64,000 bases of DNA from Lotus japonicus (taxonomy: Eukaryota > Streptophyta > Magnoliopsida > Fabales > Fabaceae). The stretch covers positions 101,208,981 to 101,272,980 of the forward strand of contig NC_080041.1 in NCBI RefSeq assembly GCF_012489685.1. Direction: 5' to 3'. Below, in pieces: positions 45,473 to 58,263 of the stretch. How positions within the stretch are numbered: position 1 is the first letter of the stretch; every line of letters begins with the position of its first letter. The notes under the pieces are model-generated. The model was not told the origin of the DNA, did not search any database, and saw only the letters and a list, made by a program, of their open reading frames with translations. Both the position numbers and the translations under genes were made by a program.

Positions 45473-48400
45473 ATGGGACTGGGTGGTGCTACTCATTCTT
45501 CCTCTTCTTCATCTTATTGCTCCCGTTTTTGGTCGTCGGCGCTCCGCTCCAAGCTCCTCGTCTCGCCGGCGGAGAAGGCTGCTCGTGACAGCTCCGGCAG
45601 GGGACTCTCCCGCCGGCTTGGTGTCCTCGACCTCCTGCTCCTTGGAATCGGCGCTTCCATTGGTGCCGGCATCTTCGTCCTCACCGGAACCGTTGCCCGC
45701 GACACCGGACCCGGTACGCCTCAAATTTAATTGAAACGCATTGTTCAAAATTTTGTCAAGTTTTGTTGTTGTTGCTATCATCATTGGTTTGCTTTAGCAA
45801 GATGAGTACTTTTAGATTGTCCTGCATCAGACATGGCTGTTTCAAAATGTGTGTATTAGTTACTTATTCCTCCCTTCCTTATTAACGGTCTACTTAGTCG
45901 AAAAACAAAATTGTTCTTATATATCTGTTCACTTATAATTTCAAGAGAGCATTCAATGATATGTTTCCAAGTAATGCCCTTGTGAGTTGTGAGAATAATA
46001 AATGAGAAAAAATAAAATACATTCAAAAGGGTAAAATAGGAAATCAAATAATACATTTATGAAAATCAACAAAATTAATGTGTTTCTTCTCTCACTATTA
46101 TGGTATCCTACATTCCTACCCATGTTGGTGAAATTCTATAAATTAAAGTAGAAAAGTTGGACTGAGCTAAGAGTATCTGATGGTGCCTGAGCCTGAGAAC
46201 TGTCCTGTGTTTGAAAGCAGTACTGCAACTATTATAAATTATTATGTTTCATGCTTGACAATCAACATGTGAGATGTAACTCTTAATTTGCAACTTTGAG
46301 AGGTTTATTTATTCTTGATAATGATCAAAATGGGAAGGTTGTACATGATAAATGAAAATCATTGAATGCTTGCTTGTTAAGGCTCATTCATGATTCATGC
46401 CTTGTAGCTGGGATAGCCGGATTGTTGACTTTATTGTGTTTGCTAGGCAGTAGTTTATGTAACGAATAAGGGATAGCTAAAATTTCGATTCAGTCTTTTG
46501 TAATTTTATAATGCAATCTGGAGGGCACAAATAGAACAAGTTTTCTCATTCCATTTTCCACATTCTCTAATCTTTGCTAGGCATCATGAGGGGAAATTGT
46601 ATACTGTCTGTATAGATCTTTCTTCCTCTTCGGTTTTCACTTTCTCCCTTCATCTTATTGATTTTCATACCCACTATGGGTTAGTACCCGTGTTTCTACG
46701 GATATGTATGTGTATGACAACAACATAGATTTTCTATGCTAGACTTCTTCTCCATGAAACTTGTATCCATCTTAATGCTAATTGATGTGCTGAGACAGAA
46801 TTATTCTGATTTCTTATGTTGAATAATCGACCTTCATTATGTATTTATTTATATAAATAGCTGCTTTAAAATATTGGTCAGGACATGTAATGGTTACTTT
46901 GCTTTACCTTTCCAAACTTACTGGCTTAGTCGTGGTTTCTTTCTGTAATGCAGGAGTAACAATAAGTTTTGTACTTGCGGGAACATCCTGTGTTATAAAT
47001 GCACTCTGTTTTGCTGAGCTAGCTTCTCGATTTCCTGCTGTTGCTGGAGGGGCATATCTATATGCATATACTGCTTTTAATGAACTTACAGCTTTTCTTG
47101 TTTTTGCACAATTAATACTCGACTATCATATTGGAGCAGCTACTGCAGCAAGAAGCTGTGCAAATTATTTGGTAACAATTCTAGAGCTCTTCCCCGTTCT
47201 CAAAGATAACATTCCAAAATGGATTGGACATGGTCAAAACATTGGAAACGTGCTATCCATCAATGTCTTAGCTCCAATTCTTGTACTGCTTCTCACTTTT
47301 ATTCTCTGTCGGGGTGTTCAAGAATCATCAGTTGTGAATTCGTTTATGACAGTGACCAAGGTTCCTTTCCATCTTACCAGTTACCACTTCCAGAATATAA
47401 CATTAAACATTGGATGAAAGCTGGGGCTTATGTGAGAACAGAATCACAAGTTATTTTACTGTTTGTTGCAGGTGGTCATCGTTATTATTGTCATTTTTGC
47501 TGGAGCTTTTGAGGTTGATGTTTCGAACTGGTCTCCCTTTGCTCCAAATGGTATGAAAAGCATATTTACAGGAGCTACTGTAGTCTTCTTTGCATATGTT
47601 GGATATGATGCAGTTGCCAATGCTGCTGAAGAATCTAAGAGACCACAGGTATATTATGTTTCGTGAGATTGCTCTGCTAGTTTATGAATTTCCCTGATGC
47701 CTTATATGCTATTTAATGTTTCTGTAGAGAACAATAATGATGTTAGAAAAAAAATTGTGACTACTTGGAGATGGTACATGGGTGTTTAGCTATGTTGGAT
47801 CATTAATTCTTAGTTCCTTCATGAATATCTTGGGTGAAGGGTGATTGTTTCTTTTGGGAATGAGAATAATTTGAAGATGGCAAATCATTGTTTTACTATG
47901 CCGTTCACAATATGAAAAGCATATTTTCAGATCTACTTGTACATCAGCATAACAGTTTAACAGAAACTATCTGGCAATGGTATATTTATTTTGTGTCTAG
48001 TTTAAACTCACGCTTTCCATTCTAACTTTTTCTCCTCTTTTGTTGTCATGAATTAGTTGATGATGTTTTTTTAGGGTGTTTTTCTGAGTTTTTAAGGGAG
48101 GGGATGGGAGCGTAAGGGAGGGCGAAGGAGGGCAAGCCCTTCCCTTGTTTGGGAGTTCAAATACCCCAATTTGGAGGAAATAGAAAATATAACTGTTGGG
48201 GAGAGTCACGGCGAGGGCCCATGGGGCAAGGTCGAGGGGAAACACCAAGGAGATCTTGGACACCACATCTATGAAGACTTTCGACACAAGGAGTCGTCAT
48301 GGTCCCACGAACCATCGGCTCTGATACCAGTTGTTGGGGAGAGTCACGGCGAGGGCCCATGGGGCAAGGTCGAGGGGAAACACCAAGGAGATCTTGGACA

Positions 48401-51040
48401 CCACATCTTAACCCAAAACCTTAAGGCATTAGGTTTATGGGTCACATCTCTTATAAACTCTCCCTCTCACCTTGACTTCTCCGATGTGGGACTTGACTCC
48501 AACACTTGATTCCAACAATAACTAAGAGGGTCTTGGAGGGTATTCAAAAATTCCCCAACCCTTCCCTTTCTTCTTATAAACTAACAAATAAGGGGAGGGC
48601 TTCTTAGAAGCCTCACCCTTCCCTTCTTCCCCCCCCCCCCTCTCTAAAACTCAACTCGCAAACCCACCCTTAATCTTTCTAATTTCTAACATTTCAGCGC
48701 GATTTGCCGATAGGCATAATCGGAAGCCTCTTGGTATGTCTTGCGTTGTACATTGGTGTATGCTTAGTGATTACAGGAATGGTTCCATACAATCTCCTAG
48801 GAGAAGATGCTCCATTGGCTGAAGCTTTTGAATCTACAGGGTTAAAATTTGTTTCGGTTCTGATTAGCATTTGTGCTATTGCTGGACTTACGACAACACT
48901 CCTTGTTGGTCTCTATGTTCAGGTGAATCACTTGTGAATTATAAATTAATTGTTGTGCCTTGTGGCATGTGCTAATGTACATGATGTTTCTGTTGAGCAG
49001 TCTCGGCTATATCTTGGGCTTGGCAGGGATGGTTTACTACCCGCAATATTTGCTAAAGTTCACTCCAAACGCCACACTCCCATTCATTCTCAGATTTGGG
49101 TTGGCTGTGTTGTCAGTGTTTTGGCTGGACTGTTGAATATGCACATGCTCTCACACATTCTTTCTGTTGGTACACTTGTAAGATTCAATTTCTAATTTTA
49201 TGGCACTGAGGTTGTCAACAAAATATATATATCCATATTATCTTGTATGATGTAGTGTGTTTGTGACATAGAAAAGACGGTGAATGTCTTGCTCAGTGAA
49301 CTTGCCCTCTTTTGTTGGATGATGATCCTCTCATATGAAACTTCACATGACACTCATCTTGTAATTCTATATCTATCTTTCTCTTTATATGTATTAAATA
49401 TGTCAGACCCTCTGAATAATTATGAAGAAAGAGATAGACACAATTTTACATGACATTGTTATTTTACATGAGAGGATCCCAATCCCAGTGTTGTTTAACA
49501 TATGTTCAGAAAACGTGCAGCATATTTTCCATTTAGGGAATAATACAACTTGCTGTACCTCGACATTGACAAGAGTGTACTTCATAGGTGTAATTGAATA
49601 GTGTTTGTAAATATTTAGTTAATGCCCCACTCATGGTATTTGCACTTATTTTAGACTGGCTATTCAGTTGTTTCGGCATGTGTTGTTGTACTTCGCTGGA
49701 AGGATAAGACAACTGGTCAAGTATCATCTTCAGCAAAGAGGGAAGGTGTAATTTGCCTTATTGCTGTTGCTGTTTCTGGATTTATTGGGGGGCTCTTTTT
49801 CCGCTATGATGCTTCACCTATTTTGTTGATTCTGGCTATACTTATTGGAGCTGGTGCTTCTGCTGCTCTTCATTTCCGCCAGGTGAGTGTGCTTTTGTAT
49901 TTTATTAACTGTTTGTTGCCTGGACTTCTTCAAAATGGTTTGGTTAAAAACTAATTAATTTGATATAACATGGCATACAAAACAAATCGAAAGCACTAAA
50001 GGATATTCAGTTATAATTTAATTTTGCTTTAGTACAGGAGGGAAATTAAAAACCATCTTTGATTGAATAACTAATCAAAGGTAAAATTAATATTGATTTA
50101 ATTCAGTTTCAAAAAAAAATATTGATTTGGTTCGATGTAATTTGCAACTTTTGCATGCTTAAAGGACTCTTGGCTTGTTGGGGAGGGGAATACGAAATGA
50201 TTTCATGAGAAGAAGATCAAGTACTGAGGTTGTCTCATACATTCTGCAATGGTGACTCAAATTTATTATATATAGGGGTGGATAACAAGCTAAATATGGG
50301 TTGAAACTTGAAAACCAATATCAAGGCCAACATGGTGTGTAAGCAGGTTTGGGCCAACTCGCGGATCCGATCAAGCCGACTTGATCCAAGTAAAATTATA
50401 GCTCGGCTTTGGTAGGATAGGAAGGAAAAGAATCTTGATCCAAGTGAGGTCAGGTTTTGGGTCAGGAAAATTGAGTTGAGGCCTCGATCAATCTGGGCCG
50501 ACTCGATATATCATTATTTTATATATCTCTTTCAAAAAAATCATTGTATATAATCTAAAACAAAAATTGATCTTTAATTGGTTTGGATCTACTTTCTCTC
50601 AAATCTGACCTGACCTGATTAAACCTCTATGTTATTTTCTCTCATTAATTCCTTTCTGTTCTATCATTTTGCTTTCCAGGTTTATGCAGCAGATTCACCA
50701 GGGTTTTCTTGCCCTGGGGTTCCCCTTGTGCCAAATGTTTGCATCTTTTTCAACATGTTCTTATTTGCCCAGGTATGCCCATGATCTCTACTATTTGAAA
50801 GTTTAGCCAGAATTAATACTGTCTTAGAAAACGTTAAAGTTAATAGTTTTAATATTTCTACATAAAAACTGACAAATGATGATGAACTTCTGTTGACAGT
50901 TACATCATGAAGCATGGCTGAGATTTGTGATTATTAGTGTTGTTATGGTTGGTTTTTATGCAATATATGGGCAGTATCATGCTGACCCCAGTGCAGAGGA
51001 GAATGCTGTTTATCATGAGGCACCAGAGGAAGAAACTTGA
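45473..51040 (+). CDS. CAT9: CAT9-type amino acid transporter, copy 2, 8 exons
   Basis: Exons 45473-45713, 46954-47360, 47472-47648, 48698-48922, 49001-49177, 49655-49882, 50680-50772, 50900-51040; 562 aa, all borders GT-AG and in phase. Same fold and motifs as copy 1 (GIGASIGAGIFVLTGTVARD, SRLYLGLGRDGLLPAIF, YGQYHADPSAEEN). Differences include HIGAATAARSCANYL in span 4, ESTGLKFVSVLISICAIAG in exon 4, and C-terminal EEET. Intron 3 is enlarged by a MITE with a miniature LTR element inside it. Its promoter is displaced by the MULE 116 bp upstream, so expression may be reduced, lost or driven from the element. The coding frame is still intact, which suggests that the change is recent or that the gene is still used. 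Confidence 0.94.
48074..48669. mobile_element. MITE in CAT9 copy 2 intron 3, split by a nested LTR element
   Basis: Left end GGGTGTTTTTCTGAG, right end in reverse GGGTGGGTTTGCGAG, flanked by TTA at 48071-48073 and 48670-48672. Removing the nested insert gives 267 bp, matching the 266-bp element in copy 3. Copy 1 has the empty site (TTTTAATGTTTCT near 34775). A TTA target suggests PIF/Harbinger ancestry. Confidence 0.8.
48194..48517 (-). mobile_element. Miniature LTR retroelement (TRIM-like), deleted, nested in the MITE
   Basis: 324 bp with TG...CA ends (TGTTGGGGAGAG ... TCCAACA) and a 5-bp target duplication ATAAC (48189-48193, 48518-48522). On the minus strand: a 186-bp LTR (48517-48332, TGTTGGAATCAAG ... 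CCCCAACA), two bases, then TGGTATCAGAGCC (48329-48317), the primer site complementary to initiator tRNA-Met. A 46-bp spacer follows, then only the last 77 bp of the second LTR (48270-48194), identical to 48408-48332. No coding capacity. Absent from the equivalent MITE in copy 3. Confidence 0.88.
49324..49478. mobile_element. Inverted-repeat MITE in CAT9 intron 5, copy 2
   Basis: GATCCTCTCATATGAAACTT faces CATGAGAGGATC. Same insertion as 35469-35630. Confidence 0.6.
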
Positions 51041-51225
51041 TGAGTTATCAGGTCAATATTAAACAATGTGGTTTTCATTGGCCAATGGGGAGAAGGGGGT
51101 GTTGGTTAAAATGTATGTAGCAAATAAGCTATTTGTTCTTTCTGTTAGGAGTGTGAATGTCCATCAGGTATAGTCAGATTGTATATGGCACTGCCAGCAA
51201 GCATAATACATTAATACCCATTAGG

Positions 51226-51543
51226 GATTTATATTGCTAAATTGCATATGATAAAGAAAAAAGAAAAAAGAAACTAAGGCAACCATGTGGTGCACAACAC
51301 AATTTTATATTGCTAAATTGTATATGGTAGAAAAGAAAAAAGAAACTAAGGTCACCATTTGGTGCACAACACAATTTTATGTTGGTAAATTGTATATGAT
51401 AAAAAAGAAAAATGGAACTAAGGCCATCATGTGGTGCACAACACAATTTTATATTGCTAAGTTGTATATATGTTAGAAAAGAAAAATGAAACTAAGGCCT
51501 GTATGTGATGCACAACACAATTTTATATTGCTAAATTTGTATA
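51226..51543 (+). repeat. 71-bp minisatellite, array 2 (about 4.5 units)
   Basis: Same family as 38013-38290: ATTGCTAAATTGTATATGGT, GAAACTAAGGTCACCA, GGTGCACAACACAATTTTAT. It begins closer to the gene than array 1 because the roughly 300 bp of 3' flank seen behind copies 1 and 3 is missing here. Confidence 0.9.
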
Positions 51544-52636
51544 CAATCCCTGACCAGAAGTCCATCCATGCTCGAGTTATTTCTAATATAGAGAAGAACT
51601 TGTAAGGTGTAGATGACAGCTGAAGACTCCTCTTCTAAAAATTTAAGTGGTATGAAAAGTTAGCAATCATCATATATAACTTAGCAAAAAATTTAACATA
51701 AATTTTAACATAGGTTTGGAAAGACTATTACTAAACTTCTTATAAAATATGAATTTCTCTTTATATTTTTGTTGAAATCAGATTTTTACTGTGAGCATCA
51801 GCAATGCAGAACACAAAAACATAGATTGTGCAAACTTTTTATTTGTAATTATATTGAAACCTTAGAAATTAAATGGGCAGAAATCAGTTGTTTAGTTTTA
51901 TAGTCCTGGATTTTAATCAAAGAATCATAATAAGTTAAAATATTTTTGGCCCATCTAAATATTGTGTGTGTGTGTGTGTGTTTTTTTTTGGTGAAAGTCA
52001 CTTTCTCTTCTTATTTCTCTATTTTCTCCCTATCACATTACATATAAAATCTTTCATTACTCTCAAATTTCTTTGGTGGAGGCAGATTTGTATTGTGAAC
52101 ATAAGTTTTTCCAAAATCTAACTCACTGATGCTTTGTGTATTTGTGATGTCATACTTTTCCATGTACATTTTATTAATGGGCCAAATTTGTTGTTTCAGA
52201 AAAAAAGAAAAATTCACTTTTATTAGTCTGTGTTACCCACCACAAAAAGAGGTTTTTGGTGGCAGTCAGAAGTGCCACCTTCTTCTAGTAGTTAACCTCT
52301 TACTAATGTGAGTACCAGCATGGTCAGAGACAGTGAGACACCTTCATCTCAAAGCATTTCAGAGAAATCCATTACTATATATTTTCCAAACCATGTGTAT
52401 CCAACAACCTTACCACAAAAAAGTCAATAACTACCATGAAGGTATCAATATTCTCAATCATTGACCCCACATTATAATTTACACTTACCTCCTTCATGAC
52501 TTTATATATCAACCACCATCACCATGTTATTTGATAGAGTGATTCTTTTTCTCCAATCTTCATCTATGGAGGTAACAATGACTTCACCCATATCAAAACC
52601 ACTAAATTCCTAGTCATTCAACTTTCCTACATTATT
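51544..52636. promoter_or_regulatory. Spacer and promoter region of CAT9 copy 3
   Basis: Non-coding. Contains a (GT)n run at 51962-51981. 52252-52636 is the likely promoter and leader, homologous to the leader of copy 1 (CTAAATTCCTAGTCATT before the start) and, in part, to the shortened leader of copy 2. Confidence 0.6.
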
Positions 52637-55600
52637 ATGGGATTGGCTGGTGCTGCTTCTCCTTCTTCTCCATCCTCATTATCATCATCTTATTGCTCCC
52701 GTTTTTGGTCCTCGGCACTCCGGTCCAAGCTCCTCGTGTCGCCGGCGGAGAAGGCCGCTCGTGACAGCTCCAGCAGCGGACTCTCCCGCCGCCTCGGTGT
52801 CCTCGACCTCCTGCTGCTTGGTATTGGTGCTTCCATTGGTGCCGGCATCTTCGTCATCACCGGAACCGTTGCTCGCGACGCCGGACCCGGTATGCCTCCA
52901 ATTTAATTGAAATGGGCTGTTCAAATTTTCTGTCTAGTTTTGTTTTTGTTACTATTTTCATCATGATCATCATTCTTCATGATCATTATAAATTTTGTGA
53001 TTTTGCTAAGAAAAAAAGGCACAAATTATTGAAATATAGTAGAGATTAAACATTGGAAGTAAAAGAAAGAAGTATCTATGGCATTTCTGGCAATGGGAAT
53101 CATTGAATGCTTGCTTGGTAAGGCTCATTCATGCCATGTAGCTTGATTGTTGACTTTGTTGTGTTTGCTATGTAGTAGTTTATCCATGAAATGTCTGGCA
53201 AGGGTACAGCTACTATTTCAAAGTTTCCAAGTGTGTATTAGTTTTTGAACACATGTTAAATACTATAAGTTATCTAATTATTATGTATTCTCCTACCCAT
53301 GTTGGTGAAAATTCTATAAATTAAAGTAGAAAGTTGGAGGGTGTAGGCTAAGAGTATATGTTGGTGGTGCCTGAAGACTGTCCTGTGTTTGATAGCAGCA
53401 CTGCAACTATTTGAATTTTTCATGCTTGATAATTAACATGTGAGATGTAACTCTTAGTTTGCAACTTTGAGAGGTTTAGTCATTCTTGATAATGATAAAA
53501 ATGGGAAGGTTGTCAATGAGAAATGAAAGCCACTGAATGCTGCTTGCTTGTCAAGGCTCATTCATGATTCATGCCTTGTAGCTGGGGTAGCTGGATTGTT
53601 GACTTTATTGTGTTTGTTAGGCAGTAGTTTATGTAACGAATGTGGGATAGCTAAAATTTCGATTCAGTCTTTTGTAATTTTATAATGCAATCTGGAGGGT
53701 ACAAATAGAACAAGTTTTCTCATTCCATTTTCCAAATTCTCTAATCTTTGCTAGGCATCATTAGGTAAAAGTGTATACATCTTTCTTCCTCTTCGGTTTT
53801 CGCTTTCTCCCTTCATGTTATTTATTTTCATACCCACAATGGGTTAGTATCCGTGTTTCTACGGATATGTATGTGTCTTTGACAACAACATAGATTTTCT
53901 ATGTTAGACTTCTTCTTCATGAAACTTGTATCCATCACAAATGGCTACTTTGCACCTCTTCAGAAGGGAGTACGACAGGGTATAAATTACTGTTTAGTTA
54001 CATCTTGAGTAGTTACAAAATTTGATGGTTTCTTCAGCTTGCTTACATTTGCACTTCAGTCTTCTCTATTGTAATGCTACTCGATGTGCTGAGACAGAAC
54101 TATTCTTATTTCTTATTTTGAAAAATTGACCTTCATTCTGTATCTATTTATCTTTATAACTGCTTTAAAATATCGGTCAGGACTTGTAATGGTTACTTTG
54201 CTTTTACCATTCCAAACTTAGTGGCTTATTCATGGTTTCTTTCTGTAATGCAGGAGTAACAATAAGTTTTATACTTGCGGGGGCATCCTGTGTTATAAAT
54301 GCACTCTGTTTTGCTGAGCTAGCTTCTCGATTTCCTGCTGTTGTTGGAGGGGCATATCTATATGCATATACTGCTTTTAATGAACTTACAGCTTTTCTTG
54401 TTTTTGCACAATTAATGTTTGACCATCATATTGGAGCAGCTATAATAGCAAGAAGTTGTGCAAATTATTTGGTAGAATTTCTAGAGCTCTTCTCTTTTTT
54501 CAAAGATAACATTCCGAAATGGATTGGACATGGTGAAAGCATTGGAAACGTGCTATCCATCAATGTCTTAGCTCCAATTCTCCTACTGCTTCTCACTTTT
54601 ATTCTCTGTCGAGGTGTTCAAGAATCATCAGTTGTGAATTCGTTTATGACAGTGACCAAGGTTCCTTTCCATCTTATCCGTTATGACTTACCAGAATATA
54701 ACATTAAGCATTGGATGAGAGCTGGGGTTTATGTGAGAACAGAATCACAAGTTATTTTACTGTTTGTTGCAGGTAGTCATTGTTATTATTGTCATTTTTG
54801 CTGGAGCTTTTGAGGTTGATGTTTCCAACTGGTCTCCCTTTGCTCCAAATGGTGTAAAAAGCATATTTACAGGAGCTACTGTAGTCTTCTTTGCATGTAT
54901 TGGATATGATGCAGTTGCCAATTGTGCTGAAGAATCTAAGAGGCCACAGGTATATTATGTTTTGAGAGATTTCTCTGCTAGTTAATGAACTTTCCTGATG
55001 CCTTATGTGTTATTTAATGTTTATGTTGAGAACAATAATGATGTTAGAAACAAACTAGTGACTACTAGGAGTTTTATGACTGCTGCTAGGTGCCATAGTT
55101 TATTGTATACACCTTGCCTTCAATTATCTTAGAAGTAAATAGTAACTATTCAGATTTAGTTGTAGTTACTAGTTACCACTTACCATCATAGTTATAAATT
55201 AACTTCAGCTCATTTTGTAAATGTACTTGTACACGCGCATAGCAGTTTAACAGAAACTATCTGGCAATGGTATATTTATTTTGTGTCTAATTTAAAGTCA
55301 CGCTTTCCATTCTAACTTTTTCTCTTCTTTTTGTTGTCATGAATTAGTTGATGATGTTTTTCTTTTTGGGTGTGTTTCTGAATTTTTAAGGGAGGGGAGC
55401 GTAAGGGAGGGGGAAGGAGGGCAAGCCCTTCCTTGTTTGGAAGTTCAAATCCCCCAATTTGGGGGGAAATAGAAAATATAACTAAAAGAGGGTCTTGGTG
55501 GGATCTTGGAGGGTATTCGAAAATTCCCCAAACCCTTCCCCCTATTCGAAAAACTCACGGACAAGGGGAGGGCTTCTTGGAAGCCTTGCCCTTCCCTCCC

Positions 55601-58263
55601 CTCCCCTCCAAAACTCAACTCGCAAACCCACCCTTAATCTTTCTAATTTCTAACATTTCAGCGTGATTTGCCGATAGGCATAATTGGAAGCCTCTTGGTT
55701 TGTGTTGCGTTGTACATTGGAGTATGCTTAGTGATTACTGGAATGGTTCCATACAATCTCCTAGGAGAAGATGCTCCTTTGGCTGAAGCTTTTAAATCTA
55801 AGGGGTTAAAATTTGTTTCTGTTCTGATTAGCATTGGTGCTGTTGCTGGACTTATAACAACACTCCTTGTTAGTCTCTATGTTCAGGTGAATCACTTGTG
55901 AATTATGAATTTAATTGATGTGCCTTGTGGCATGTGCTAATGTACATGATGTTTCTGTTGAGCAGTCTCGGCTATATCTTGGGCTTGGCAGGGATGGTTT
56001 ACTACCCCCATTATTTGCTAAAGTTCACTCCAAACGCCACATCCCCATTCATTCTCAGATTTGGGTTGGTTGTGTTGCTAGTGTTTTGGCTGGACTGTTG
56101 AATGTGCACATGCTCTCACACATTCTTTCTGTTGGTACACTGGTAAGTTTTGATTTCTTATTTCATGGTATTCAGGTTGTCAACAAAATATATGTATCCA
56201 CATTATTTTGTATGATGTGGTGTCACATGACACTATCATGTTGCAATTCTATATCTATCTTTCTCTTCAAATATTAAATAGTTTGAACCCTTTGAATATT
56301 TATGAAGGAAGAGATAGACGGAAAGTTTCACATGACAATGTCATGTGGCATGATAAGATCCCGATCCCAGTGGTTGTTTAACATATATTCAGATAACGTG
56401 CATCATCTTATCTATGTAGGGAATAATACAACATGGTGTACCTTGACATTGAGAAGAGTGTAATTGAACAATGTTTGCAAATATTTTTAGTTAATGCCCC
56501 TCACATGGTATTTGCACTTATTTCAGACTGGCTATTCCGTTGTTTCGGCATGTGTTGTTGTACTTCTCTGGAAGGATAAGACAAATAGTCAAGTATCACC
56601 TTCAGCAAAGAGGGAAGGTGTAATTTGCCTCATTGCTGTTGCTGTTTCTGGATTTATTGGGGGGCTTTTTTTCCGCTATGATGCTTCACCTATTTTGCTG
56701 ATTCTGGCTATACTTGTTGGAGCTGGTGCTTCTACTGCTCTTCATTTCCGCCAGGTGAGTGTTCTTTTGCATTTTATTAACTGTTTGTTGCCTGGACTCC
56801 TTCAATACGCTTTTGTTAAAAAATAATTAATTTGATATAACATGGCATAGAATACTAGTTGAAAGCATTAAGGGATATCTAGTTATAAAGTAATTCTGCT
56901 TTAGTACAGGAGGGAAAGTAGTTTGCTGCCTTCTTCTTTCCTGGATCATGTAACACAAGCAATATCCCATACATTACACCAGTATTTTTGTGATATATAA
57001 AACATTAAGTTAAAAAATATTTCAAAGGTTCATGTGACTGATAAAAAGATTACTTTCATGGTTATATAAACCTAAACTGAAGTTATGGACATTTAAACTT
57101 TGTAATTTATAGTATCTTAAAATTTATTTTAATGACTATTTGCAATATTTATATTTAACATTGGTTGAAGATTTTTTAAAGCACTACTTAAAGAAATTAG
57201 AAAAAGTAGAAACCTTCTTTGATTGAATAACTAATCAAAGGTAAAATTAGTATTGATTTGATTCCATGTAATATGCAACTTCAGCATGCATATCACAACA
57301 TGGCAAAGACACGTGGCTTGTCGAGAAGGGGAATATGAAATGATTTCATGAGAATAAGATCAAGTACTGAGGTTGTCTCATATGCTCAGCAATGGTGACT
57401 CAAATTTATTATATATAAGGGCGGATAACAAGCACAATATGGGTTGAAAACCAATCTTAAGGCAAACATGGGGTGTAAGCAGGTTTGGGCCAACTCGCGA
57501 ATCTGATCAACCCGACTTGATCCAAGTAAAATTGTAGCTCGGTTTTGGCAGGATAGAAAGGAAAAGATTCTTGATCAAAGTGATGTTAGGTTTTGGGTCA
57601 AGAAAATTGAGCTAAGGCCTCGAACAAATCATTTTAAAAAAAATTATTTTATATATTCTAAAATCAAAATTGATCTTTAATTGGTTTGGATCTATTTTCC
57701 CTCAAATCTGACCTTACCTGATTACACCTCTATGGCCAACCAACAGTTTTGCTAAGCTTCCCGGACCTCTTAACTTAAAATTTTGTGAAATTCATGTGTG
57801 TTGCATTGCATTGATGTTATTTCCTCTTCATTAATTCCTTTCTGTTCTATCATTTTTGCTTTTCAGGTTTATGCCGAAGATTTACCAGGGTTTTCTTGCC
57901 CTGGGGTTCCCCTTGTGCCAAATGTTTGCATCTTTTTCAACATGTTCTTATTTGCCCAGGTATGCCCATGCTACTTTTGACAAATTAGCCAGAATAGTAC
58001 TATATCTTTTTTTTTGGTTACAGGAGGAAGAGTGAATAGTACTATATCTGAAAAGACTAAAGTTAATAATTTTAATATTTATTCATCAAACTGACATGAT
58101 GATGAACTTCTGTTGACAGTTACATCATGAAGCATGGGTGAGATTTGTGATTCTTAGTGTTGTCATGGTTGGTCTTTATGCAATATATGGGCAGTATCAT
58201 GCTGACCCCAGTGCAGAGGAGAATACTGTTTATCATGAGGCACCAGAGGAAGATGGTCGATGA
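52637..58263 (+). CDS. CAT9: CAT9-type amino acid transporter, copy 3, 8 exons
   Basis: Exons 52637-52889, 54254-54660, 54773-54949, 55662-55886, 55966-56142, 56527-56754, 57867-57959, 58120-58263; 567 aa, all borders GT-AG and in phase. Motifs as in copies 1 and 2. Distinct residues: DHHIGAAIIARSCANYL, LELFSFFKDN, LLPPLFAKVHSKRHIPI, VYAEDLPG at the start of exon 7. Most of the gene, including intron 1, resembles copy 2, but intron 7, exon 8 and the first 3' bases are almost identical to copy 1. Retains a full leader, so it and copy 1 are the more likely normally expressed members. Confidence 0.95.
55368..55633. mobile_element. MITE in CAT9 copy 3 intron 3
   Basis: 266 bp, GGGTGTGTTTCTGAA to its inverted partner ending AAACCCACCC. 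Orthologous to 48074-48669 but without the nested LTR element. Strongly G-rich on one arm and C-rich on the other, so the transcript could fold into a long hairpin. Confidence 0.8.
56222..56362. mobile_element. Inverted-repeat MITE in CAT9 intron 5, copy 3, left end lost
   Basis: Retains TCACATGACACTATCATG and the right arm CATGTGGCATGATAAGATC. The outer left arm present in copies 1 and 2 is missing. Confidence 0.5.

Noticed and set aside
51226..51543. CRISPR-like direct repeats
   Set aside because: Head-to-tail 71-bp units without unique spacers in a plant genome; an ordinary minisatellite.
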